DNA of 5,744 bases from CAZTLI01 sp964614375 (GCA_964614375.1 CAZTLI010000366.1:1-5744); one strand, 5' to 3'. Shown: positions 1 through 5,059, numbered from the stretch's first letter. Notes: a model not told the origin generated them from the letters alone. Made by a program: numbers and translations.

Positions 1-491
1 ATATCGGCATGTTTGAAGCCCATCCAGCGGTCATGCTGCTCGGTGATGAGAAACTCGTAGGTGTGTTCATCGAGGTCAGTGATGACCAGCTTGCCACCCG
101 GCTTCAGTATCCGCGTCATCTCTTGAATTGCCACGGCTGGGCGTTCGACGTGATGCAGGTACATATTGGCGAAGACATAATCGACACTGGCATCATCAAT
201 CGGCAAACTTTCCGATTCACCGACACGATAGTCGATTGCGTCAATCCCTGCGAAATTCTGGCGCATCTGGTCGAGCATGGCCTGCGACTGGTCAACGGCA
301 ATGACCCGCAAACCCGCCTCCACCAGCGCCGCAGTCAGAAAGCCTGTCCCGGAGCCAATGTCAGCGGCAGTTTGTCCCGATTGAATACCTGCTGCATTCA
401 ACGCCTTGTCGCGCAGGTTATCCGGGAAGAATCCTTGCCGCATCGTATCCCAATATGTTGCTACGTTGTCAAAATAGGTTTTGCTGCTCAT
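1..491 (-). CDS. Class I SAM-dependent methyltransferase (partial, C-terminus beyond the window)
   Basis: The reading frame is open from the start codon to the window edge, giving 163 residues with the C-terminus missing. It has a Rossmann-type methyltransferase fold: motif I DIGSGTGF at residues 44-51, the acidic residue ending the second strand (VIAVD, D67), the ESLPIDDASVDYVFA segment around 94-108, and LKPGGKLVITDL at 129-140. The family transfers methyl groups from S-adenosylmethionine. The substrate cannot be read from the part seen, but ubiquinone-, arsenite- and peptide-type methyltransferases share this core. Two ATGs lie in tandem (494 and 491). GAGG sits 6 nt before the second and only 3 nt before the first, so 491 is preferred. 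The gene lies 65 nt downstream of a Cys-rich micropeptide gene and behind an ArsR repressor, suggesting a metal(loid)- or thiol-linked role (inference). Methyltransferase identity is firm; substrate is unknown. Confidence 0.9.
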   Translation of the reverse strand, partial: MSSKTYFDNVATYWDTMRQGFFPDNLRDKALNAAGIQSGQTAADIGSGTGFLTAALVEAGLRVIAVDQSQAMLDQMRQNFAGIDAIDYRVGESESLPIDDASVDYVFANMYLHHVERPAVAIQEMTRILKPGGKLVITDLDEHTYEFLITEQHDRWMGFKHAD

Positions 492-525
492 CATAATCCT
501 CACAATCGTCGGTGTCGTATCAGGC

Positions 526-550
526 CGGGGCGTACACGCGGCACGCCCCG
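526..550 (-). other. Stem-loop between micropeptide and methyltransferase genes
   Basis: CGGGGCGT (526-533) and ACGCCCCG (543-550) form a perfect 8-bp GC-rich stem around a 9-nt loop, 6 nt after the peptide stop codon. No T-run follows on the minus strand, so it is not a standard intrinsic terminator. It could stabilise the 3' end of a short peptide mRNA or lower read-through, so that far more peptide than enzyme is made. That role is inference. Confidence 0.5.
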
Positions 551-556
551 TTACAT

Positions 557-637
557 CTAGCACCCGCAGCCACCACCGCCACCACAGCATCCGCTGTCGT
601 CGCAGTCGCAGTCCGAGTCATGGTAGAACGTGGTCAT
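557..637 (-). CDS. Cys/Gly/Asp-rich 26-residue micropeptide
   Basis: This very short gene encodes 26 residues ending in TAG. A short polar N-terminal part is followed by the tail CDCDDSGCCGGGGGCGC (residues 10-26). Cysteines are at 10, 12, 17, 18, 24 and 26, giving CxC, CC and CxC motifs. There are seven glycines, five of them consecutive (19-23), and five aspartates (7, 9, 11, 13, 14). It is probably real because a perfect AGGAGG lies 5 nt before the ATG, it sits directly after two predicted ArsR operators, and it heads the methyltransferase transcription unit. It has no signal peptide or hydrophobic stretch, so it should be cytosolic unless processed. The thiol spacing resembles soft-metal binding peptides. 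Gly/Cys-rich tails also occur in ribosomally made, post-translationally modified peptide precursors. I do not recognise a named family. Existence of the gene is well supported; function is inferred. Confidence 0.8.
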   Translation of the reverse strand: MTTFYHDSDCDCDDSGCCGGGGGCGC

Positions 638-642
638 GGTGA

Positions 643-648
643 CCTCCT
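643..648 (-). promoter_or_regulatory. Strong Shine-Dalgarno site of the micropeptide gene
   Basis: Perfect AGGAGG with a 5-nt spacer (TCACC) to the ATG at 637. It is the strongest ribosome binding site in the window and fixes the start of the micropeptide. Most neighbours have weak or no such site, which points to high translation of this peptide. Confidence 0.85.
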
Positions 649-682
649 AATATATTGATAAACTTCGATACAAGCCAGTAAA
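649..682 (-). promoter_or_regulatory. Candidate promoter of the micropeptide-methyltransferase unit
   Basis: Two overlapping readings are possible. TTTACT (677-682), a 16-bp spacer and TATCAA (655-660) match the sigma-70 boxes 4/6 each and would start transcription near 648, just keeping the AGGAGG in the message. Alternatively TATATT (649-654) aligns with the -10 of the arsR promoter, but its start would cut off the ribosome binding site and its -35 (GGCTTG) is poor. Operator A lies inside either promoter, so repressor binding would block it. The exact start is unresolved. Confidence 0.4.
653..670 (-). promoter_or_regulatory. Predicted ArsR operator A
   Basis: TATTGA-N6-TCGATA, an imperfect dyad with one mismatch, 16 nt before the micropeptide start. 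It shares the pattern TATYGA-N6-TCGATA with two other sites in this module. ArsR/SmtB repressors bind AT-rich dyads of about this size overlapping promoters. Assignment to the neighbouring ArsR protein is by position and by repetition of the motif. Confidence 0.7.
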
Positions 683-691
683 AAAACTGGC
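674..691 (-). repeat. Inverted repeat with T6 loop in the micropeptide leader
   Basis: GCCAGT (674-679 on the plus strand) and ACTGGC (686-691) form a 6-bp stem around six A/T bases. Its bases 686-691 overlap the distal arm of the terminator-like hairpin at 688-702, so in a transcript coming from arsR the two structures exclude each other. This layout resembles an attenuator, but no regulator or ligand is evident. Confidence 0.4.
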
Positions 692-702
692 GTATCACGC
701 CA
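680..702 (-). terminator. Probable intrinsic terminator after arsR
   Basis: On the minus strand TGGCGT-GAT-ACGCCA forms a 6-bp stem with a 3-nt loop, followed by one G and seven T. It lies about 57 nt downstream of the arsR stop. The stem is short, so termination may be partial. It would separate the arsR message from the micropeptide-methyltransferase unit, or attenuate read-through into it. Confidence 0.55.
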
Positions 703-713
703 TGTCAGAGACA

Positions 714-731
714 TATCGACAAACGTCGATA
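714..731 (-). promoter_or_regulatory. Predicted ArsR operator B
   Basis: TATCGA-N6-TCGATA is a perfect dyad; the arms extend inward as TATCGAC-AAAC-GTCGATA. It is the most symmetrical of the three operators. It lies 28-45 nt past the arsR stop codon, upstream of the terminator-like hairpin. A TTGACC box after a T7 run (737-742) lies just upstream, but no good -10 accompanies it. The site may be an auxiliary operator or serve a weak second promoter. Confidence 0.7.
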
Positions 732-758
732 CATCAGGTCAAAAAAAGAGCTGGATTG

Positions 759-1109
759 TTAATCGTCGATGACCAGTTGATGCTCAACCACCGGAATCGA
801 GTCCACGTCAATCACCGCGTCGCCATAATCCGGCGCGAAATTCGCAATCAATGTATTGCAGCAAATCGCAAGATGCTCTTGATTGAGCGAATAGTAGCGA
901 TGGCGCCCGACCTGCTGCGCGAACACCAACCCGGCATCTTCCAACAGCTTCAAATGATGACTCACCGTTGGTTGTTTGATTTTGCCGCCGAGCTTTTCTA
1001 CCACATCATTGACATTCAACCACACACAGCACAGGTAACGCATAATCTCCTGTCGGGTGTCATCTGCCAATGCTTTGGCGAATACTACGGGATCAACATT
1101 CTTCATCAT
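759..1109 (-). CDS. ArsR/SmtB-family transcriptional repressor with two vicinal cysteine pairs
   Basis: This 116-residue winged-helix protein has the normal length for the ArsR/SmtB family of dimeric repressors that release DNA on binding a metal(loid) or other ligand. The N-terminal DDTRQEIMRYL segment (16-26), the recognition helix QPTVSHHLKLLEDAGLV (46-62) and the wing VGRHRYYSLN (67-76) are clear. Cysteines occur only as pairs: C27-C28 near the place where classic ArsR carries its ELCVCDL cysteines, and C83-C84 in the C-terminal helix region, where some ArsR proteins carry vicinal metal-binding thiols. This suggests sensing of a thiophilic metal(loid) such as As(III), or of thiol oxidation (inference). 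Tandem ATGs open the gene. The predicted transcription start falls on the first, so 1109 is chosen and the mRNA is probably leaderless. Three matching operators suggest autoregulation and control of the downstream peptide and methyltransferase. Confidence 0.92.
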   Translation of the reverse strand: MMKNVDPVVFAKALADDTRQEIMRYLCCVWLNVNDVVEKLGGKIKQPTVSHHLKLLEDAGLVFAQQVGRHRYYSLNQEHLAICCNTLIANFAPDYGDAVIDVDSIPVVEHQLVIDD

Positions 1110-1116
1110 AATTCAC

Positions 1117-1144
1117 ATTATATTGATATTTGTCGATATGTCAA
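1117..1144 (-). promoter_or_regulatory. arsR promoter, consensus sigma-70 type
   Basis: TTGACA (1139-1144), a 16-bp spacer and TATAAT (1117-1122) on the minus strand are both perfect hexamers. Counting from the -10 box, transcription should start at 1110 or 1109. Position 1109 is the A of the arsR ATG, so there is no room for a leader or ribosome binding site. Confidence 0.8.
1121..1138 (-). promoter_or_regulatory. Predicted ArsR operator C (autoregulatory)
   Basis: TATTGA-N6-TCGATA occupies the spacer between the -35 and -10 boxes of the arsR promoter, abutting TTGACA and overlapping two bases of TATAAT. Repressor bound here would directly exclude RNA polymerase. Same consensus as the sites at 653 and 714. 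Confidence 0.75.
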
Positions 1145-1228
1145 GTAGTCCAATTGCGCTGATACATAGGAAATTCGTTAGATAGCGGGCAGCCTTTAGC
1201 GTTTCTCCCTGTTTTATGGGAAGATTCC

Positions 1229-2035
1229 TTATCGCAATTCAAAGAAGTTCGCGGCTTTACACGCCGCTTCCATCTGCCGGATGTCAGCATAAGCGGAGTC
1301 GTCAAGAGCAACATACCGCGCGACCAATCCGCGCGCGAGTTCACGTTGTGCTGGCGGGTCGTCGTGGAGTGTTGTCAATGCTTGTTGAAGCGCGCTTTTC
1401 TCATCCGAGGGCATATTTGCTCGAACAGTCACAGGCTGGATCGTGGAGGGCCCTAATGTCGCAATCGTGCGGATTTGTGATGCCAGTTCGGGTGTATCGC
1501 GCAATGCCAATGCCAGCACATGCGAATCAATCGCCGCCGCGTCAATACGACCATCGCACACCATCCGAATCGCTTCCTGATGATAACCCGCGTTAATTAC
1601 CTCACTAAAGAAGCCATCCGTCTCACCCATTTGCAGCAGGTGATAACGTGTGATGCCATAACCCGATTGCGACTCCGGCTCATTAAACGCCCAGCGTGTC
1701 CCGCGTAAGTCAGAAAATTGTGTGGATGGACTATCGTACCGCACGATGACATCAGAGAAATAGATGGGTTTATCACAATACCGCTCGCCAATCAACACCG
1801 GCGCGGCGATGGCTTCCAGTGGCACAGGCAGCGTTTGCGAGGTCGCGCGGCGCACATAAGGCAATCCACAGATAAAGGCGACATCCGCAGCGAACACATC
1901 AGCATATACCTGTCCGACAGTAAATTTTACGGGACGATTAAACCGTTTGCCGATAGTCTCTGCCACAAATCGTTGTAAGGGAATTTGATTGGGCGCGAGA
2001 AAAGTCATGCAGTGCAGGGGTTTCATGTTATCCAT
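1229..2035 (-). CDS. PhnD-like solute-binding protein without signal peptide
   Basis: The 268 residues resemble PhnD-type substrate-binding proteins of phosphate/phosphite/phosphonate ABC transporters. FLAPNQIPLQRF opens the first lobe (12-23), DVFAADVAFICGLPYV follows (46-61), and the second lobe has the YFSDVIVRYDS strand (92-102) and WAFNEPESQSGYG (115-127), the region where PhnD proteins carry the Ser-rich ligand loop. Family members normally have a Sec signal or lipobox. Here the N-terminus is polar and the mature-like fold begins almost at once, so the protein appears cytosolic. The ATG shares one base with the stop of the preceding gene (TAATG), implying translational coupling; its own ribosome binding site is weak. 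It is the last gene of the padR-modA-modB-EEP operon. The family assignment is fairly good. The ligand is unknown, and it could be an intracellular sensor or ligand carrier rather than a transporter part. Confidence 0.75.
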   Translation of the reverse strand: MDNMKPLHCMTFLAPNQIPLQRFVAETIGKRFNRPVKFTVGQVYADVFAADVAFICGLPYVRRATSQTLPVPLEAIAAPVLIGERYCDKPIYFSDVIVRYDSPSTQFSDLRGTRWAFNEPESQSGYGITRYHLLQMGETDGFFSEVINAGYHQEAIRMVCDGRIDAAAIDSHVLALALRDTPELASQIRTIATLGPSTIQPVTVRANMPSDEKSALQQALTTLHDDPPAQRELARGLVARYVALDDSAYADIRQMEAACKAANFFELR

Positions 2036-2793
2036 TATTCCGCAAGTTGCAACGTGGCAACCAATCCCAAATGGTCGGATGGATACAACAGCGGATCATC
2101 AGCATGGGGTTTATCGCCAACAAGCTGGGCATTAATCACGGCAAATACCTTATCCGCGAAAATATAGTCAATCGTGCGCCGTTCACCGTTGAAATCAGTC
2201 CGCAGTGGTGTGGGAAAGGTATAGGCGGGTTCGTGACCATGTACTGCTTCATAGGCCGATTGTAACCGTGACCGGGCATGATCAATTGTCTCGCTGTCAG
2301 GTTTAGCATTCAAATCGCCCATGAGGATAAGGGCGTGGGCACGACTTTCTTTTTCCAATAACCACGCACACACCTGTTGCATTTGTTGAAGGCGAATAGA
2401 CTCCTCATTAAGTGGCTTATGATGCAAGTGTGTACAGGCGACATCCACCATTTTACCATTACATTCAATCCGAATGCGCTGCGCGATGCGATACCCCTCT
2501 TTCAATTCGATACGTTCGTATTCCAGCACCTTCAAGCGCGATAACAGGGCGTTACCGAGGATATGCGGTTCATACCAATCTTCCGCCACACGAACGGCAT
2601 ACGGTTGGTCGGGTGTGCGATAGTTGAGTGCCCCGGCGATGAGATGGGCTTGTCCAACCAATAATCGCACCTCCTGCAAAGCGATGATGTCCGGCTGATG
2701 GGCGTGAATGGCATCTATAATCATGGGAAAGCGTTCGTGCCAGCGATCTGCGGTTGCACGCAAATTCAATGTCAGGACGGTGAGTGTCGTCAT
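2035..2793 (-). CDS. Endonuclease/exonuclease/phosphatase (EEP) family protein
   Basis: The 252-residue protein has the full EEP (DNase I-like) catalytic set: N10 in LTLNL, E41 in ALQEV, H122 in THLHH, D160 and N162 in GDLNAKPDS, D209 in TIDYIF, and D240-H241 in SDHLGL. The family uses a divalent metal to cleave phosphodiester or phosphomonoester bonds in nucleic acids, inositol phosphates, sphingomyelin or nucleotides; the substrate cannot be told here. No signal peptide is seen, so it is probably cytosolic. The frame is open to 2826, but the ATG at 2793 is preferred because AGGTGG (2801-2806) lies 7 nt upstream, it makes an ATGA overlap with the modB stop, and MTTLTVLTLNLR starts the first core strand. 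It is an unusual partner for transporter genes. It may act on a phosphorylated ligand related to the PhnD-like protein that follows (speculative). Confidence 0.88.
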   Translation of the reverse strand: MTTLTVLTLNLRATADRWHERFPMIIDAIHAHQPDIIALQEVRLLVGQAHLIAGALNYRTPDQPYAVRVAEDWYEPHILGNALLSRLKVLEYERIELKEGYRIAQRIRIECNGKMVDVACTHLHHKPLNEESIRLQQMQQVCAWLLEKESRAHALILMGDLNAKPDSETIDHARSRLQSAYEAVHGHEPAYTFPTPLRTDFNGERRTIDYIFADKVFAVINAQLVGDKPHADDPLLYPSDHLGLVATLQLAE

Positions 2794-3626
2794 GGTTCGT
2801 CCACCTCGCCACGACGCGCCAACCACTGCGACCCCACCAGCGCCACCAGCGCCATCGCAATCAGTATCAGCCCTGTCCAGATAGCGGCGTCAATATTGCG
2901 CTCAAATACGCTGTACACAAGCAAGGGCATCGTTTGTGTTACGCCCTGAAAATTGCCTGCGAACAGCACTGTCGCGCCAAATTCGCCCACTGCCCGCGCC
3001 CAACTGAGAATTAACCCGGACGCCAATGCCTGCAACGCCAACGGCAGCGTGACAAACCGGAACAACGTAAGCCCTTCTGCCCCATCGACGCGCGCCGCCG
3101 CTTCTATCTCGCGCGAGACTCCGGCAAATCCAAGTTGTGCAGCGCGAATATAAAACGGCGCGGACACAAATAGCTGCGCCAATATCACGGCTTCAGTGCT
3201 AAACGGCAGCGAAATGCCAAACGTCAGCAGCACTTCACCAAACACACCCCGCCGTCCAAACGCGACCAGCAGCGCCAATCCTGCGACGGCAGGCGGCATG
3301 ACAATCGGCAGTTCGATGAACAGGTTGATGATATGTTTACCGGGAAAATGCCAGCGCGCCAGAATATAGGCCAGCGGCGTACCAAACAACACTGTCAATA
3401 CCAGTGTAATCGCCGCTGTCCGCAAACTTAACCACACTGCGTCCCACACTACCGTTGATTCGGGCAGATTCATCCACGCGCCATTGAGCACACCGCGCGC
3501 AGCCAGCGCAATCAACGGCAATACCAGCAGCGCGAATCCCAGCGTCCCCGCCGCGCCAACCAGCACACGGCCTGTCTGGAGGGATTTAGCGGCAGGTCGT
3601 GAGGGGTTGCGTTTGGTCTTCTGCAT
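2790..3626 (-). CDS. modB: Molybdate/tungstate-type ABC transporter permease (ModB-like)
   Basis: This is a 278-residue inner-membrane permease of the ModB/CysT type. About six hydrophobic segments are visible, near residues 21-46, 66-90, 99-123, 144-166, 198-226 and 250-270. The cytoplasmic EAA loop, the docking site for the ATPase subunit, runs from E175 (EAAARVDGAEG) to LP at 194-195. It follows a ModA-like binding protein, supporting uptake of molybdate or tungstate. The ATG at 3626 lies inside modA, giving a 41-nt out-of-frame overlap. No closer start is attractive, and the ribosome binding site is weak, so translation is probably coupled to modA. The stop overlaps the next gene as ATGA. 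No ModC ATPase gene is present in the window; the partner ATPase would have to be encoded elsewhere or shared. Confidence 0.88.
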   Translation of the reverse strand: MQKTKRNPSRPAAKSLQTGRVLVGAAGTLGFALLVLPLIALAARGVLNGAWMNLPESTVVWDAVWLSLRTAAITLVLTVLFGTPLAYILARWHFPGKHIINLFIELPIVMPPAVAGLALLVAFGRRGVFGEVLLTFGISLPFSTEAVILAQLFVSAPFYIRAAQLGFAGVSREIEAAARVDGAEGLTLFRFVTLPLALQALASGLILSWARAVGEFGATVLFAGNFQGVTQTMPLLVYSVFERNIDAAIWTGLILIAMALVALVGSQWLARRGEVDEP

Positions 3627-4485
3627 CCGGTTCGGCTGTCATGTCTACATCAGGAGTCGCTTCGGGTGTGACTTCGATTTCGTCTGGCGGAACAGGCACT
3701 AATCCCCATGAATCAAGGATCACCCCACCCGCATCTGAGCGCACAAAGTCTACAAACGCGGCGGCAAGCTGGGGTTGACTGGTATCGTTCAAGGGCGCTA
3801 TCGGATAGCTGGCGAACACATTGTACGTGTCGGGTATCGTCAGGACAATGACCGCATCGGCAATATCGGGCGTGACATCGGAGCGATAGACCACGCCTGC
3901 GTCGGCCTCGCCCAATGCAATCCGCGCCATCACTTGCCGCACGTTGGGTTCTTCAGAGACGATATTTCGCATCACTGCCTCAACATAGTCGGGACCATAA
4001 GCCGGATCGGACGCCAGCAGACCGAACATCGTGTCGGTATAGGTGCGGACGGGCACTTCGGGCGCGGCGACCACCAGCAGCACACCCGGATTGGCGAGAT
4101 CGAGCAACGTGGTGATTCCAGCGCGATTATCGGCAGGCAGCGCGACGACCAGACAATTCCGCGCGAAAATCTGCACATCGTCTGTATTGACACGCCCCGT
4201 TTCAACGACCACATCCATCTGAGGCACGTTGGCGCTGGCGAACACATCAGCAGGCGCGCCTTCGGTTATTTGTGCCGAAAGGGTCGATGAACCACCAAAG
4301 TTATAGATGACCGTCACCCCTTCATATTGCGCTTCAAATTCTGTTCCGATTTCTTCAAAGGCATCTGTCAGTGAAGACGCCGCGAAGACAACCAGCGTGC
4401 GCGGTTCGCTTTGTTGTGCGTTGACCACAATCGCGCCGAGACTGAGGACGACTATCCATACCCATAACCATCTCCTGACAACCAT
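3586..4485 (-). CDS. modA: Molybdate/tungstate-binding protein (ModA-like)
   Basis: The 299-residue secreted binding protein has a Sec signal: R4-R5, a hydrophobic core at about 6-21 and VNA-QQ at 21-25, with likely cleavage after A23. There is no lipobox cysteine, so anchoring is not explained. ModA hallmarks follow: VFAASSLTDAFEEI (33-46), NFGGSSTLSAQI (62-73) and APADVFAS (77-84), whose Ser residues bind the oxyanion in this family. After the usual end of the fold (DSWGLVPV) comes an acidic Thr/Pro/Glu/Asp-rich tail of about 34 residues, part of which overlaps modB. The start chosen is ATG 4485, with AAGGAG 7 nt upstream. A GTG at 4491 is in frame but only 1 nt from that site. Only 2 nt separate it from the padR stop. 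Molybdate versus tungstate cannot be told. Confidence 0.92.
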   Translation of the reverse strand: MVVRRWLWVWIVVLSLGAIVVNAQQSEPRTLVVFAASSLTDAFEEIGTEFEAQYEGVTVIYNFGGSSTLSAQITEGAPADVFASANVPQMDVVVETGRVNTDDVQIFARNCLVVALPADNRAGITTLLDLANPGVLLVVAAPEVPVRTYTDTMFGLLASDPAYGPDYVEAVMRNIVSEEPNVRQVMARIALGEADAGVVYRSDVTPDIADAVIVLTIPDTYNVFASYPIAPLNDTSQPQLAAAFVDFVRSDAGGVILDSWGLVPVPPDEIEVTPEATPDVDMTAEPDAEDQTQPLTTCR

Positions 4486-4487
4486 TA

Positions 4488-5033
4488 TCACACTCCTTCA
4501 TTATCCACGGAATTTGGTATCATCTCGCAGCGGTCAATCCACCCTAAGACGGCCTGTAACTGCGAAATGTGTAATTCCAACGCCAGATAATCCACGCCGG
4601 GTTCGGCACTGTCGCGTTCAGCTTCTAACTGCGCCAATTTTTCACGACACGCTGCCCGCTGATTATTCACGATGGCATGAGTCGGGAGGTTGAGTTCACG
4701 GGCGATGTACAGTCGGCTTAAAAATTCCACACGCACCCGCCGGATGCTGGCTGAGGGGTGGGAATAATGCAGCCAATCGCGAAGCTGCGACTCCCCCGCT
4801 TGAGTCAAGGTGTATTCGGTACGTGTCGGCGCATGGTCGGACGCCACCTGCTGTCCGGTGATAAATGCCCGTTTTTCCAGACGTTTGAGCACTGCATAAA
4901 TCTGGCTGTTACTCAGTGACCACACACGCCCCAATTGTGACGCGGTATGAAAACAATCCAACAGGTCATAACCATGCCGCGCCTGTGCCGCCAGTAATCC
5001 GAGAATCGTTTCGTCTGGTGTGAGTACACCCAT
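4488..5033 (-). CDS. PadR-family transcriptional regulator
   Basis: The 181-residue protein has a PadR winged helix: PDETILGLLAAQARHGYDLL (6-25), the recognition region SLSNSQIYAVLKRLEKRAFI (39-58), and a wing leading into TEYTLTQAG. It ends in a helical C-terminal domain with REKLAQLEAERDSAE, the dimerisation part of longer PadR/AphA-type proteins. These regulators usually repress their own operon and are released by small ligands. It is the first gene of an operon with modA, modB, EEP and the PhnD-like gene, so it likely controls that set in place of the usual ModE. The ribosome binding site before ATG 5033 is weak (GGAATAGGG). A perfect inverted repeat overlaps the leader. The ligand is unknown. 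Confidence 0.88.
   Translation of the reverse strand: MGVLTPDETILGLLAAQARHGYDLLDCFHTASQLGRVWSLSNSQIYAVLKRLEKRAFITGQQVASDHAPTRTEYTLTQAGESQLRDWLHYSHPSASIRRVRVEFLSRLYIARELNLPTHAIVNNQRAACREKLAQLEAERDSAEPGVDYLALELHISQLQAVLGWIDRCEMIPNSVDNEGV
4493..4498 (-). promoter_or_regulatory. Ribosome binding site that decides the modA start
   Basis: AAGGAG lies inside the last codons of padR, 7 nt before ATG 4485 but only 1 nt before the in-frame GTG at 4491. This supports the ATG as the modA start and suggests coupling to padR translation. Confidence 0.75.
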
Positions 5034-5034
5034 A

Positions 5035-5057
5035 CCCTATTCCATCATAGAATAGGG
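5035..5057 (-). promoter_or_regulatory. Perfect inverted repeat, candidate PadR operator
   Basis: CCCTATTC (5035-5042) and GAATAGGG (5050-5057) are perfect 8-bp arms around a 7-nt spacer. The repeat begins one base before the padR start codon and covers the predicted transcription start (about 5053). Autorepression at such dyads is common for PadR proteins. As RNA it could also fold and hide the weak ribosome binding site. Confidence 0.6.
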
Positions 5058-5059
5058 GC

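Noticed and set aside
9..560. Plus-strand ORF of 183 codons
   Set aside because: It is antisense to the methyltransferase, whose minus-strand frame has clear family motifs; the plus frame shows none.
712..742. TTGACC after a T7 run as the main micropeptide promoter around operator B
   Set aside because: No acceptable -10 box lies 16-18 bp downstream, and its transcript would have to pass the terminator-like hairpin. Kept only as a possible weak promoter.
702..1148. Plus-strand ORF of 148 codons
   Set aside because: Mirror of arsR on the opposite strand, with no recognisable domain and no ribosome binding site.
1206..1221. TCCC-N8-GGGA repeat after the PhnD-like gene as an operon terminator
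   Set aside because: Only a 4-bp stem and no T-run on the minus strand. No convincing terminator is visible between 1145 and 1228.
2794..2826. Upstream ATG at 2826 for the EEP gene
   Set aside because: It adds 11 residues without family similarity and extends into modB, while ATG 2793 has a good ribosome binding site and an ATGA junction.
3775..4290. Plus-strand ORF of 171 codons, His/Arg/Gly rich
   Set aside because: Antisense to modA; its composition is what a shadow frame of a GC-biased gene gives.
4489..4491. GTG at 4491 as the modA start
   Set aside because: The AAGGAG site would be only 1 nt away; ATG 4485 has a 7-nt spacing and still keeps the whole signal peptide.
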